NCBI GenBank assembly: GCA_026710325.1
Contig: JAPORH010000011.1
Span: forward strand, 1 to 64,000
Length of the DNA: 64,000 nucleotides
Source of the DNA: Litoreibacter sp.
Lineage (GTDB): Bacteria > Pseudomonadota > Alphaproteobacteria > Rhodobacterales > Rhodobacteraceae
Reading direction: 5' to 3'
Shown here: in pieces, positions 20,861-30,976 of the stretch
How positions within the stretch are numbered: position 1 is the first letter of the stretch
How the letters are laid out: each line of letters starts with the position of its first letter
Program-made: the position numbers and the translations under genes
Notes under the pieces: generated by a model
Databases searched by the model: none
What the model was told of the DNA's origin: nothing
What the model saw: only the letters and a program-made list of their open reading frames with translations

Positions 20861-21483
20861 GCGAAGTCTTTCTCTTTCCCTTGCCTTTGATCCTGCTCGG
20901 TTGGGCCTTGGGTGGCGGCTCGCCCGGCCCCGCAACTCTGGCCATCTCGGGAACCGCGATGAGCTTTGGGCGGTTGTCTGGGCTGGCGCTGGCTTTTGGC
21001 GTGGTGATTGGGTCGGCCTGCTGGGGCATCGCGGCGGCACTCGGATTTTCCGCGATCATGACCACCAATGTCTGGCTCGCGGAGACCGTACGCTATGTGG
21101 GCGCGGCCTACTTGCTCTACCTCGCCATCAAATCTTTGCGATCCGCCTGGGTCGGCAAAGCCGTAACCCAAGGCGCGCCACCCGCGCGCACGGCGTTTTT
21201 CGTCAAAGGGCTCTTGCTTCATCTGACCAATCCCAAAGCTATTCTTGGATGGGGCTCCATCTACGCAATTGCCTTGGTGCCGGAGGCTCCGGCGGCAAGC
21301 GTTTGGGTGCTGTTTGCCTGTCTGTCGGCCACCTCCTGCATCGTGTTTCTGGGTTATGCCGTGATCTTTTCCGCCCCGCCCATTGCGCGCGGCTATCTCA
21401 AGGCCAAACGTGTCTTTGACGCGGGCTTCGGGCTGCTTTTCGGGGCGGCGTCTTTGAAACTTCTGACAACGAGGCTTACGTGA
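20857..21483 (+). CDS. LysE family translocator
   Basis: [53 protein letters not shown]. Confidence 0.88.
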   Translation: MSEVFLFPLPLILLGWALGGGSPGPATLAISGTAMSFGRLSGLALAFGVVIGSACWGIAAALGFSAIMTTNVWLAETVRYVGAAYLLYLAIKSLRSAWVGKAVTQGAPPARTAFFVKGLLLHLTNPKAILGWGSIYAIALVPEAPAASVWVLFACLSATSCIVFLGYAVIFSAPPIARGYLKAKRVFDAGFGLLFGAASLKLLTTRLT

Positions 21484-21884
21484 TCCTCGGCGTTGGCACG
21501 GATTTGGCCAATATTGAACGTATCGCGGGCACACTGGAGCGGTTTGGCGACCGGTTTCGCAACCGCGTGTTCACCGAAGTGGAGCAGGTCAAGGCCGAGC
21601 GCCGCGCGGATGTCGCGGGCACCTATGCCAAAAGATGGGCCGCGAAGGAGGCATGCTCGAAAGCGCTGGGCACTGGCTTGCGCATGGGGATTTCGTGGAA
21701 AGACATGGCCGTCAGCAATCTGGAGACCGGCCAGCCCGTGATGGCAGTGACCGGCTGGGCGGCGGAACGGCTGGCTGAGATGACGCCTGCGGGCCACGAG
21801 GCGATCATCCATGTCACCCTGACCGACGACCACCCTTGGGCACAGGCCTTTGTTGTGATCGAGGCGCGACCTTTGGCGTCTTGA
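21480..21884 (+). CDS. acpS: Holo-[acyl-carrier-protein] synthase
   Basis: [35 protein letters not shown]...[17 protein letters not shown]. Confidence 0.96.
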   Translation: MILGVGTDLANIERIAGTLERFGDRFRNRVFTEVEQVKAERRADVAGTYAKRWAAKEACSKALGTGLRMGISWKDMAVSNLETGQPVMAVTGWAAERLAEMTPAGHEAIIHVTLTDDHPWAQAFVVIEARPLAS

Positions 21885-21950
21885 GAGGACCTTGACACCG
21901 GGGGGCGCAACCCCCATCACCGCGAACGTGTTTCAAGAGGAAAACCGCAG

Positions 21951-22763
21951 ATGGCGCGCACGGAAGAAAAAGATGATGGCCTGACCGAAACCGTAAAAAC
22001 GGTGGTCTATGCCTTGCTGATCGCCGCCGTGTTCCGCAGCTTCTTCTTCCAGCCGTTCTACATTCCGACAGGGTCGATGAAGGACACGCTGCTCGTTGGC
22101 GATTTCATGTTCGTCAACAAGATGGCCTATGGCTATTCAAAATATTCCTGCCCCTTCGGCATCTGCCCAATCCCGGACCGCATCCTGGCGCGTGACCCGA
22201 AACGCGGCGATGTGGTGGTGTTCCGCCACCCAACATCGGGCCAGGATTATATCAAACGTCTGATCGGCCTGCCGGGCGACACGGTTCAGATGAAAAACGG
22301 CGTGCTCTTTCTAAACGGCAAAGAACAGCGGCAAGCCCCTGACGGCGCGTTTATCGAGACCTATGCGGCGCAAGGCTCGGTCGGCGGGTATCCGCGCTGC
22401 GAGAACGGCGCCGTGGGCGAGGGCGGAGATTGCATCAAGCCACGCTTTGTCGAATTTCTCGATGATTACGGGCCTCATACTATCCTAAATATCGAAGACC
22501 GCCCGGCACCTGCCCCAGGGCAGGCCAATGCCGATAACACGCCGATCTATACCGTGCCGGAAGGGCATTTCTTTTTCATGGGGGACAATCGCGACAACTC
22601 CATCGACAGTCGTTTCCCGCAGGGACCGATCGGTGGCGTGGGCATGGTGCCGTTTCAGAACCTACTGGGCCGCGCGGACCGTGTGATCTTCTCCTCCGCC
22701 GGGTCGCGGATGCTGTTCTTCTGGACGTGGCGCGGCGACAGGTTCTTTGAGCCGATCAACTGA
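21951..22763 (+). CDS. lepB: Signal peptidase I
   Basis: IPTGSMKDTLLVGDFMFVNKMAYGYS...RGDVVVFRHP...DYIKRLIGLPGDTVQ...[15 protein letters not shown]. Confidence 0.96.
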   Translation: MARTEEKDDGLTETVKTVVYALLIAAVFRSFFFQPFYIPTGSMKDTLLVGDFMFVNKMAYGYSKYSCPFGICPIPDRILARDPKRGDVVVFRHPTSGQDYIKRLIGLPGDTVQMKNGVLFLNGKEQRQAPDGAFIETYAAQGSVGGYPRCENGAVGEGGDCIKPRFVEFLDDYGPHTILNIEDRPAPAPGQANADNTPIYTVPEGHFFFMGDNRDNSIDSRFPQGPIGGVGMVPFQNLLGRADRVIFSSAGSRMLFFWTWRGDRFFEPIN

Positions 22764-22765
22764 CC

Positions 22766-23506
22766 GTGGCGGCCCGGCGCTGGTCTGATGTGGTGCTCTT
22801 TGCGGTGGTCGTGCCGGTTGCGCTCTTTTTTGCGGTCGTTTTCATTCTCTTTCGTCCTTACTGGATCCCGTCCGGCTCGATGAAGCCCGCGCTTTTGGTG
22901 GGCGACTACCTGCTGGTCAACCGTGCTGCCTATGGGTTTCCTGCTCTGATGTGCCGCCTGTCCAGTTGCGAAGCCTCAATGGGGCCGTTTGGCGGATTGC
23001 CTGCCCGAGGGGATGTGGCGACCTTCGTACATCCCAAACGTGAGACGCATTTCATCAAACGCGTGATGGGGCTGCCGGGGGATGAGGTGGCGCTGAAAGA
23101 CGGCATCGTGGTTTTGAACGGGACGGAATTGTCGCAAGAGCCCTTGGCGCCATTCACAGAGGTCTACGCACTGGATGAGGGCGGCATGCGCTGCTCCAAC
23201 GCGCCGGTCGAGATTGGCGCGGTCTGCGAGAAAACACAAAGCCGCGAGGTTCTGCCAAACGGCGCCATTTATGCAGTGCTGAACCTGAAAGAGGGCCTGT
23301 CATCCGACAGTGCCGGGCCATTTGTCGTGCCTGAGGGACATGTGTTCGTGATGGGGGACAACCGCGATAACTCCCTCGATAGCCGCTTCCCGGCGGAGCG
23401 CGGCGGAATTGGTTTTGTCCCCCTTGAAAACATGGTCGGAAGGGCGGAAATTATTCTATTCTCCCTTAAGGGGCGGGAAGGGCGGTTGTTTAAATGGGTG
23501 CAATGA
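22766..23506 (+). CDS. Signal peptidase I, second tandem paralog
   Basis: [25 protein letters not shown]...[18 protein letters not shown]...[14 protein letters not shown]; catalytic Ser/Lys motifs intact. Confidence 0.93.
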   Translation: MAARRWSDVVLFAVVVPVALFFAVVFILFRPYWIPSGSMKPALLVGDYLLVNRAAYGFPALMCRLSSCEASMGPFGGLPARGDVATFVHPKRETHFIKRVMGLPGDEVALKDGIVVLNGTELSQEPLAPFTEVYALDEGGMRCSNAPVEIGAVCEKTQSREVLPNGAIYAVLNLKEGLSSDSAGPFVVPEGHVFVMGDNRDNSLDSRFPAERGGIGFVPLENMVGRAEIILFSLKGREGRLFKWVQ

Positions 23507-24186
23507 AGCTTTCAGCGGAAGTATCAGCCTTCATGAAAAGGCTTGGCTACCGGTTTGACGATCCGGAGCTTTTGCTGCGCGCGCTGACTCATGGCTCTTT
23601 CTCATCGGCCACGCGGCCCGACAACCAACGGCTGGAGTTTCTGGGCGACCGGGTTCTGGGCCTCGTGATTTCCGAGGCCATTTTGGAAGATGACCGCAGC
23701 GCGACCGAAGGGGTGCTGGCCCCGCGTTACAACGCTCTGGTGCGCAAAGAGACCTGCGCCGATGTTGCGCGGGAGATTGATTTGGGCGCTGTACTCAAAC
23801 TGGGCAAGTCGGAGATGGTCTCCGGCGGGCGGCGAAAAGAGGCTTTGCTGGGCGACGCGATGGAGGCGGTCATCGCCGCCGTCTACCGCGATGGCGGGCT
23901 TGAGGCCGCGCGGGCGATGATCCTGCGCTTCTGGGCGCGCCGGATCGCGGGCGTCGAAGCGGATGCACGCGACCCCAAAACCGCGCTTCAAGAGCTGCTG
24001 CAAGCCAAGGGGCAAACCCCGCCCAGCTATGATATCATCAAACGCGAAGGCCCCGACCATGCGCCTCAGTTTACCATTGAAGCGCGGGCCGAGACCGGGC
24101 ATAGCGCGCAGGCTCAGGCCGGATCAAAACGCCAGGCCGAGCAAGCCGCTGCAAAAGCGCTTCTGGAAAGTTTGAAACATGAGTGA
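23494..24186 (+). CDS. rnc: Ribonuclease III
   Basis: [21 protein letters not shown]-terminal dsRNA-binding domain. Confidence 0.96.
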   Translation: MGAMKLSAEVSAFMKRLGYRFDDPELLLRALTHGSFSSATRPDNQRLEFLGDRVLGLVISEAILEDDRSATEGVLAPRYNALVRKETCADVAREIDLGAVLKLGKSEMVSGGRRKEALLGDAMEAVIAAVYRDGGLEAARAMILRFWARRIAGVEADARDPKTALQELLQAKGQTPPSYDIIKREGPDHAPQFTIEARAETGHSAQAQAGSKRQAEQAAAKALLESLKHE

Positions 24187-25096
24187 TCAAGACACGTGCG
24201 CGGGCTTTGTGGCCCTGATCGGTGAGCCCAATGCAGGTAAGTCGACGCTTTTGAACCGGATGGTCGGGGCCAAGGTCTCCATCGTGACCCATAAAGTGCA
24301 GACGACGCGGGCGCGCATTCGAGGTGTCGCTATGGAAGGTGCTGCGCAGCTGGTTTTTGTGGACACGCCGGGGCTGTTCAAGCCGCGAAGGAGGCTCGAC
24401 CGCGCTATGGTCGCCGCCGCTTGGACGGGGGCTGCCGATGCAGACGTGGTTGTTCTGATGGTTGAGGCGCATCGCTGCATCACCGATGGGGTGCGCGCCA
24501 TTTTGGACGGGTTATCGGAGCGTGTTGGCACGGCCCGCGTAGCACTGGCGATCAACAAGATCGACAAGGTGAAATCAGAGGCGCTTTTGGCACTGACGCA
24601 AGAGCTGAACGAGGCTTATGCGTTTTCCGAGACCTTCATGATCTCCGCAGAAAAGGGGCATGGCGTCGATGCGTTGCGGACATGGCTGGCGGGGGAGATG
24701 CCTGAAGGCCCTTGGCTCTACCCCGAAGACCAGATCGCTGATTTGCCGATGCGCATGATTGCGGCGGAGATCACCCGCGAAAAACTGACGCTGCGTCTGC
24801 ATCAGGAATTGCCTTACCAGATGACGGTCGAGACCGAGAATTGGGAGGAGCGCAAAGACGGCTCTGCCAAGATTGACCAGGTGATCTATGTGGTTCGGGA
24901 CGGGCACAAAGGCATTGTGCTGGGTAATAAGGGCGAGACCATCAAAGCTGTGGGCAAGGCGTCGCGCGAGGAGTTGGTGGAGTTTTTGGGCCGCAAGGTA
25001 CATCTGTTTTTGCAGGTCAAAGTGCGCCCCGGCTGGCTTGAAGAGAAGGAGCGCTACTCCGAGATGGGGCTCGATTTCTCTGATGGGAATACGTGA
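24179..25096 (+). CDS. era: GTPase Era
   Basis: [36 protein letters not shown]...VDTPGLF; KH domain. Confidence 0.97.
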   Translation: MSDQDTCAGFVALIGEPNAGKSTLLNRMVGAKVSIVTHKVQTTRARIRGVAMEGAAQLVFVDTPGLFKPRRRLDRAMVAAAWTGAADADVVVLMVEAHRCITDGVRAILDGLSERVGTARVALAINKIDKVKSEALLALTQELNEAYAFSETFMISAEKGHGVDALRTWLAGEMPEGPWLYPEDQIADLPMRMIAAEITREKLTLRLHQELPYQMTVETENWEERKDGSAKIDQVIYVVRDGHKGIVLGNKGETIKAVGKASREELVEFLGRKVHLFLQVKVRPGWLEEKERYSEMGLDFSDGNT

Positions 25097-25425
25097 GTAG
25101 ACTCACCGCAGAGTTTTGGGTCGCCGCCTACCGGCAGCGGCTGTCCCTGGAAGGGATACCGGCCTTTGTCACTGCGCGCGGGGATGCGACGGCGGGCGCG
25201 GTTCTGGTGAAACTGAACACACTCGATGGGCAGGCCTGCTGCTACCAGCGCAGCTTTGATCTGATGAGTGGCGAGCGGACCTGGGTGGTGCTGGCGGAGG
25301 GCGCGGAAGAGGAAGTGGATGCCGCTCTCGCCAAACAGTGCAGCTTTGATCCGGATCTTTGGGTGATAGAAGTGGAAGACCGGGCCGGGCGGCATTTGCT
25401 CGATGAGCCAGGACTGTCAGATTGA
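25093..25425 (+). CDS. DUF1491 family protein
   Basis: [46 protein letters not shown]. Confidence 0.8.
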   Translation: MSRLTAEFWVAAYRQRLSLEGIPAFVTARGDATAGAVLVKLNTLDGQACCYQRSFDLMSGERTWVVLAEGAEEEVDAALAKQCSFDPDLWVIEVEDRAGRHLLDEPGLSD

Positions 25426-25446
25426 GTGCCTGCGGCACGCATGAGG

Positions 25447-25532
25447 TTTTGCGCCGCGCTCTGCGCGCCGCGATGGCGGGGGCTCTGCCCCCGGGCTGCG
25501 CCCTCCCCCGGGATATTTTTGAAGCAATGAAG
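25447..25532 (+). repeat. Dispersed intergenic terminator-like repeat, copy B
   Basis: ttttgcgccgcgct...ggcgggggctctgcccccgggc...cccccgggatatttttgaagcaatgaag, paralogous to 4721-4803. Confidence 0.65.
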
Positions 25533-25543
25533 AGGGGGCCTGC

Positions 25544-26281
25544 TTGATGGAGTGGCGGGCCGAGGGAGTTTTGTTGTCTGTCCGCAGGCACGGGGAGCAT
25601 GCGGCGATCATCGAGATGTTTACGGCAGAGCAGGGGCTTCATGCAGGCGTTGTGCGCGGTGGGGCGGGGCGGAAGATGGCACCTGTCTTGCAGCCTGGTG
25701 CGCAGTTGGATGTGAGGTGGCGGGCGCGGCTGCAGGATCATTTGGGGGCGTTTACGGTGGAGCCTGTGAGATCGCGCGCGGCGCAGGTTATGGGGGACCG
25801 GGAGGCGCTGGCGGGGTTGAATGCTGTTTGCGGGTTGTTGTGTTTTGCGCTTGCCGAGCGCGACCCGCACCCAGACCTTTATGCGCAAACCTTGGATTTG
25901 CTGGACCGGCTTGGCGACGATCCGGCCTGGCCGCTGGCTTACATGTTTTGGGAGGTCGCCCTGCTGGATGCCCTTGGATTTGGGCTCGATCTTTCCGTTT
26001 GCGCGGTCACGGGCCAGACGCAGGATTTGAAATATGTCTCGCCCAAATCGGGGCGCGCGGTCTCCGCGGAAGGGGCGGGGGAATGGGCAGACAGGCTGCT
26101 GCCATTGCCGCCCTCCATGCGTGGGCTGATCGGGCGAGAGGCGCTTCAGGAGGTGCCGGATGGGTTGCGCACAACCGGGCATTTTATCGAGACATGGGTC
26201 GCGGGATCACTGGGGCAGAAGCCTGTGCCGGCGGCGCGGCAGCGGTTGGTGGAGGCCTTGGCGCGCTCTACTCAGCCGTGA
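25544..26281 (+). CDS. recO: DNA repair protein RecO
   Basis: [39 protein letters not shown]. Confidence 0.94.
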   Translation: MMEWRAEGVLLSVRRHGEHAAIIEMFTAEQGLHAGVVRGGAGRKMAPVLQPGAQLDVRWRARLQDHLGAFTVEPVRSRAAQVMGDREALAGLNAVCGLLCFALAERDPHPDLYAQTLDLLDRLGDDPAWPLAYMFWEVALLDALGFGLDLSVCAVTGQTQDLKYVSPKSGRAVSAEGAGEWADRLLPLPPSMRGLIGREALQEVPDGLRTTGHFIETWVAGSLGQKPVPAARQRLVEALARSTQP

Positions 26282-26654
26282 ATTCCATCCTGTCTCCCTC
26301 TGCCGTGCTGAGGATCAGGTTCGGGCCTGAGACTTCGGACAGCGTCATGCGGGAGAGGGCGTCGAAGAAGAGCTGTTCCTGCGTCAGATCGGGGCAAGCG
26401 CGTTTGGTCGACACGATCGGGCCCGCTTTGAACCATGGGTAGGGCACCTCTTGCGTCGCCGAAAAGCTGTTGCACGGGGCTTGCCCGGTGATCTGGCCCT
26501 CTTTGGGAAACCCAATGCTCGCCCGCGCAGGAAATGGCGCGCCGTTTATGGATTCTAACACAAAGACTTGCCCTTGCGCGCCGTAGCCCGTCAGCGTCTC
26601 GTCGCTGCAATAGCCCAGGATCAGCGGTGCAATGAGCGCAAGGCGCAGGCTCAA
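26268..26654 (-). CDS. META domain-containing protein (secreted)
   Basis: [36 protein letters not shown]...[24 protein letters not shown]/HslJ-like. Confidence 0.75.
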   Translation of the reverse strand: MSLRLALIAPLILGYCSDETLTGYGAQGQVFVLESINGAPFPARASIGFPKEGQITGQAPCNSFSATQEVPYPWFKAGPIVSTKRACPDLTQEQLFFDALSRMTLSEVSGPNLILSTAEGDRMEFTAE

Positions 26655-27418
26655 TGCATTTGCTCAGGCAGCTTCGCCCCAGTCATATAAGCGACCGCGT
26701 CGGACATTGAATGCTCTTTAGGGTCGATCACGCAGAGCCGTTTGCCCAAGCGGTGAACGTGAATCCGGTCCGCGACCTCGAACACATGGGGCATGTTGTG
26801 GCTGATCAGGATGATCGGGATGCCGCGGGATTTGACGTCCTGAATGAGCTCCAGCACCTTGCGGCTTTCCTTGACGCCGAGCGCGGCTGTGGGCTCGTCC
26901 AGAATGATGACCTTGGAGCCAAAAGCCGCGGCGCGGGCCACGGCGACGCCCTGACGTTGGCCACCGGACAGCGTTTCGACCGCCTGGTTGATGTTCTGGA
27001 TTGTCATGAGCCCGAGCTCTGACAGTTTTTCACGGGCGAATTTTTCCATCGCCTGCCGGTCAAGCTTGCGAAAGAGGGAGCCCATGATGCCGGGCTTGCG
27101 GATTTCGCGGCCCATAAACATGTTGTCGGTGATCGACAGCGCGGGGGACATGGCAAGCGTTTGGTAGACGGTCTCGATCCCGGCCTCACGTGCCTCGATG
27201 GGCGATGTAAAGCGGACCTGTTTGCCCTCCAACGTGACCTCGCCCTCATCGGGCACAACTGCGCCGGAGACGGCCTTGATCAGCGTCGATTTGCCCGCGC
27301 CATTGTCGCCGATCACGGCAAGGATTTCGCCCGGGTAAAGCTCAAAGTCGCAATGATCGAGTGCGGTGACCTTGCCGTAGCGTTTGACCAGGTTTTTGGC
27401 TGAGAGAATGGGTTCCAT
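26651..27418 (-). CDS. frcA: Sugar ABC transporter ATP-binding protein (FrcA-like)
   Basis: Walker A GDNGAGKST, LSGGQRQGVAVARA, DEPTAALG; CUT2-type single-domain. Confidence 0.85.
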   Translation of the reverse strand: MEPILSAKNLVKRYGKVTALDHCDFELYPGEILAVIGDNGAGKSTLIKAVSGAVVPDEGEVTLEGKQVRFTSPIEAREAGIETVYQTLAMSPALSITDNMFMGREIRKPGIMGSLFRKLDRQAMEKFAREKLSELGLMTIQNINQAVETLSGGQRQGVAVARAAAFGSKVIILDEPTAALGVKESRKVLELIQDVKSRGIPIILISHNMPHVFEVADRIHVHRLGKRLCVIDPKEHSMSDAVAYMTGAKLPEQMH

Positions 27419-28479
27419 TATGCCGAGACCTTTCTAATCCACTGGTCCACCGCGACCGCTGCAATGATGAGCAGGCCGATCAGTAGGAAGGTCCATTGCG
27501 CATCCGCCCCCAAAAGCCGCAGGCCGAGGGTGAACACGCCGACGATGAGGGCTCCGAACAGAGCACCCAGGATTGAGCCGCGGCCGCCAAAGAGCGAGAT
27601 GCCGCCGATCACCACGGCGGTGATGCTCTCGATATTGGCCAATTGCCCCACTGTTGGAGAAATGGACCCGATGCGGCCCACCATGGCCCAGCCGGCAATG
27701 GCGCAGATGAGGCCAGAGATAAGGTAGACGGAGATCAAAGTGCCTTTGACATTGACGCCCGCCAGCTCCGCCGCGTCCGGGTCGTCGCCCACGGCATAAA
27801 CATGTCGGCCCCAGGCCGTGTGTTTCAGCGCATAGGCAAGCGTGAAGATCAGCACGAGCATAAAGATCACCCCCAGAGTGATCGTGGCCCCGCCGATTTG
27901 GAACTTGGTGCCGAAGATTTGCAGCAGGGGCGCAACATCCTCGATATCGGCGCTGCGGATGGTTTCATTGGCCGAATAAAGGAAGTTCGCGGCCAGCACG
28001 ATCTGCCACATGCCAAGCGTGACGATGAAGGGCGGCAGCTTCATATAGGCCACCAGCCATCCGTTGATCAGCCCACAAACCATTCCGACGAGAAGCCCGC
28101 AGAGGATTGCGACCTCTACTGGCATGCCGTAGCGAAACACGAATTGCCCCATCACGACTGAGCTCAGTACCATGATCGCGCCGACGCTTAGGTCGATGCC
28201 CGCCGTAAGGATCACAAGGCTTTGTGCCGCAGCCACGATGCCCACGATCTGCACCTGTTGCAGGATCAGCGTCATCGCGAAGGGGGAGAAGAAGCGTTGC
28301 CCGATCAGCATGCCAAACAGGATGATCGAGGTCACCAGCACGATCAGCGGCACCAGCGCCGGGTTCACATGTAGCGCATGCTGCAGCTTGCCGATGAGAC
28401 CTTTGCGGGTGTCTTCGAACTCCGCCACGGTCTCGGAGGAGCCGTCCAGCCCCGTCTCATAACTCTGGTCTGCTGACAT
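27418..28479 (-). CDS. frcC: Sugar ABC transporter permease (FrcC-like)
   Basis: CUT2 permease; ILTAGIDLSVGAIMVLSSVVMGQ, INGWLVAYMKLPPFIVTLGMWQI. Confidence 0.85.
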   Translation of the reverse strand: MSADQSYETGLDGSSETVAEFEDTRKGLIGKLQHALHVNPALVPLIVLVTSIILFGMLIGQRFFSPFAMTLILQQVQIVGIVAAAQSLVILTAGIDLSVGAIMVLSSVVMGQFVFRYGMPVEVAILCGLLVGMVCGLINGWLVAYMKLPPFIVTLGMWQIVLAANFLYSANETIRSADIEDVAPLLQIFGTKFQIGGATITLGVIFMLVLIFTLAYALKHTAWGRHVYAVGDDPDAAELAGVNVKGTLISVYLISGLICAIAGWAMVGRIGSISPTVGQLANIESITAVVIGGISLFGGRGSILGALFGALIVGVFTLGLRLLGADAQWTFLLIGLLIIAAVAVDQWIRKVSA

Positions 28480-28590
28480 GGATTTCCCTCCCTCGGGCGG
28501 CGTATCGCGGCCCTGTTTGTCGCTCACCGTCTTGAGAAGCATCGCGCATTGGCGGTGCTTTTCAAGGGGGTGATTGTTCTCGGAAAAAAT

Positions 28591-28616
28591 GCGCGGAGGG
28601 TCGGAGCCCTCCGCGC
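28591..28616 (-). terminator. Stem-loop between frcB and frcC with downstream T run
   Basis: Minus strand gcgcggaggg-ctccga-ccctccgcgc then attttttcc; perfect 10-bp stem. Confidence 0.75.
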
Positions 28617-28629
28617 GGATAGGGTCAGC

Positions 28630-29637
28630 TTAGCCCCAGCAGAGCTCCAGCCCCTCGGCGGAGGAGATGGATGGCACGCCGTCAACAGGGTTGTCGGTGA
28701 TCAGCGCCACGCCGGTGTCAAAGAACTCTTTGCCAGGTGTGTTCTCTGGTTTCGCACCAGAGTCGGCCCAAGCCTTGACGGCTTCAACGCCCAGAGCGGC
28801 CATCAGCAGCGGGTATTGCTGCGATGTTGCACCGAGCTCACCATCGGCCACGGCTTGAACGCCGGGGCAGCCACCGTCGACGGAAACCACGACCACGTCA
28901 TCGGTCTTGCCGAAGTCTTTTAGCGTCTCATAAGCGCCAGCCGCCGCAGGCTCGTTGATCGTGTAGAGCACGTTCGTGTCCGCGTCCATGGTCAGCAGGT
29001 TCTCCATGGACTTGCGGCCGCCTTCCTCATTGGCGTTGGTGACCTCGTTGTTGACGATGCGCGGATCGGTCTCATCGCCCCATTTGGCAGGGTCGCCAAG
29101 GTCAATGCCGAAGCCTTGTAGGAAGCCTTGGTTGCGCAAGACGCCAACGGTGGGCTGCGAGACGTTGATGTTCATCATGCCGATCTTGGCGGAAGCCGTG
29201 TCACCCACGGTGCCAGCGGCCCATTTGCCGATCAACTCTCCGGCCAGGAAGTTGTCGGTGGCAAAGGTTGCGTCAGCTGCGTCAATAGGGCTCAGAGGCG
29301 TGTCGAGCGCGATGACAAGAAGCCCTGCGTCGCGGGCCTGCTTAACGGCTGGCACGATGGAAGAGGTGTCAGACGCGGTGATCAGGATACCTTTGGCGCC
29401 GTCCAGAATGCAGGTTTCAATCGCTTGAACCTGGGTTTCGTGGTCGCCATCGATCTTGCCCGCGAAGGATTTCAGCGTCATGCCAAGCTCGCTCGCTTTG
29501 GCCTCTGCGCCCTCTTTCATCTTCACGAAAAACGGGTTGGTGTCGGTTTTGGTGATGAGGCAAACCGTCGTGTCCGCCATGGCCGCACCTGTGGATGCGA
29601 GGCCCGCAAGGACGGTGCATAGTAGTAACTTTTTCAT
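28630..29637 (-). CDS. frcB: Sugar ABC transporter substrate-binding protein (FrcB-like)
   Basis: [55 protein letters not shown]. Confidence 0.87.
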   Translation of the reverse strand: MKKLLLCTVLAGLASTGAAMADTTVCLITKTDTNPFFVKMKEGAEAKASELGMTLKSFAGKIDGDHETQVQAIETCILDGAKGILITASDTSSIVPAVKQARDAGLLVIALDTPLSPIDAADATFATDNFLAGELIGKWAAGTVGDTASAKIGMMNINVSQPTVGVLRNQGFLQGFGIDLGDPAKWGDETDPRIVNNEVTNANEEGGRKSMENLLTMDADTNVLYTINEPAAAGAYETLKDFGKTDDVVVVSVDGGCPGVQAVADGELGATSQQYPLLMAALGVEAVKAWADSGAKPENTPGKEFFDTGVALITDNPVDGVPSISSAEGLELCWG

Positions 29638-29709
29638 TGTATTCCTCCCAGTGGAATTGGCCCGAGTCACTGACCCGGTTGGATGAAGTATGTCTGGATT
29701 TGCCCTTAC

Positions 29710-29744
29710 GTCAATAAATAAATAAACTTTATTTATAAATTGAC
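29710..29744. promoter_or_regulatory. 35-bp near-perfect AT-rich palindrome, putative ROK operator
   Basis: gtcaataaataaataaa-c-tttatttataaattgac; 15 of 17 positions pair; lies between divergent frcB and the ROK gene. Confidence 0.7.
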
Positions 29745-29793
29745 TTTGCGCCTGTCTGGACCAAAAATAACGACTGGGAGGGCCGCAAGCACT

Positions 29794-30966
29794 ATGGGCC
29801 ATATACGTGTCACAGATCCTAAAGGGGGGTCCGACCAGTCGGGTCTGCGTGATCAGAACGCGCGTTTGGTTCTGTCCTATATCCGTCGCCACGGCGCGAT
29901 GGCGAGCGCGGAAATCGCGCGTCGGTCTGGGCTGTCGGCGCAGACCGTGTCCAACATCGTGCGTGCGTTGGAAGGCGACGGGTTGTTGCAGCGTGAGGAA
30001 GCCGTCAAGGGCCGAGTGGGCAAACCTTCTGTACCGATGGCGCTGCGCCCCGACGGCGTTCACGGTCTAGGTTTGAGCATTGGCAGGCGGTCGCTGGAGC
30101 TTGTCCTCGTGGATTTCAAGGGGCAGCAGCTCGACGCTGAAGTGATCGCATACGGTTTCCCAACCTGTGGCGGTGTATATGATTTCGTGAGAGAGCAACT
30201 GCCGGAGCTGCTGATTCGCAACGGTGTTTCGATTGAAAAGGTTGCGGGGCTCGGCGTCGCTCGCCCCAACCGGATCTGGGAGTGGGGTGAATTCATAAAC
30301 GCCCCATCAAACGCGATAGAGGACTGGAAAAGCGTAGACCTCGCTCAAGAACTGGGCGCGCTGACAGGGCTCGACATCGTTGTGGAAAACGACGCGACCG
30401 CGGCTTGCGTTGCGGAACACCTGCTAGGCCGGGGCCACGACCTGCCCGATTTCGCCTATTTCTTCCTTGGCGCTTTTGTGGGTGGAGGGCTGGTTTTGGA
30501 CGGGAAAGTGATCTCGGGCCGAAGCCACAACGCTGCCGCTTTGGGACCTTTGCCTGTGCCCGACGGAAAAGGCGGGATGCGGCAGCTTCTCGATGTGGCC
30601 TCGCTGCATGTGCTTGAAAGCGCTGTGACGGCTGCCAAGTTGGACGGGGATGATTTGCGGTCTGTGGCCAGCGACTGGAACAATTTCGAGCCGGCCCTAA
30701 GCGACTGGATCGACATGACTGGATACAATTTAGCGATTGCCTCGGTGGCGATTGCTTCGGTCGTAGAGGTTGAAGCGATCCTGATTGATGGTGCATTCCC
30801 GCCGATCGTCCGCGAACGGCTGACAGCCCGCATCCGCGACGCTTTTGGGCAGTTGCAGATCACCGGCATTGAAATCCCCACGATCGAACCAGCCGAGGTT
30901 GGACGCCGCGCGCGCTCCGTCGGGGCCGCACTTCTGCCGATCCATGCGGGCTACTTCGTGAACTGA
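29794..30966 (+). CDS. ROK family transcriptional regulator (HTH plus ROK domain)
   Basis: [55 protein letters not shown] fold [18 protein letters not shown]. Confidence 0.9.
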   Translation: MGHIRVTDPKGGSDQSGLRDQNARLVLSYIRRHGAMASAEIARRSGLSAQTVSNIVRALEGDGLLQREEAVKGRVGKPSVPMALRPDGVHGLGLSIGRRSLELVLVDFKGQQLDAEVIAYGFPTCGGVYDFVREQLPELLIRNGVSIEKVAGLGVARPNRIWEWGEFINAPSNAIEDWKSVDLAQELGALTGLDIVVENDATAACVAEHLLGRGHDLPDFAYFFLGAFVGGGLVLDGKVISGRSHNAAALGPLPVPDGKGGMRQLLDVASLHVLESAVTAAKLDGDDLRSVASDWNNFEPALSDWIDMTGYNLAIASVAIASVVEVEAILIDGAFPPIVRERLTARIRDAFGQLQITGIEIPTIEPAEVGRRARSVGAALLPIHAGYFVN

Positions 30967-30976
30967 GCACGGGATT

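Noticed and set aside
20614-21534. 306-aa ORF on - strand
   Set aside because: Antisense to the LysE-family and small membrane protein genes; Arg/Gly/Gln-rich shadow.
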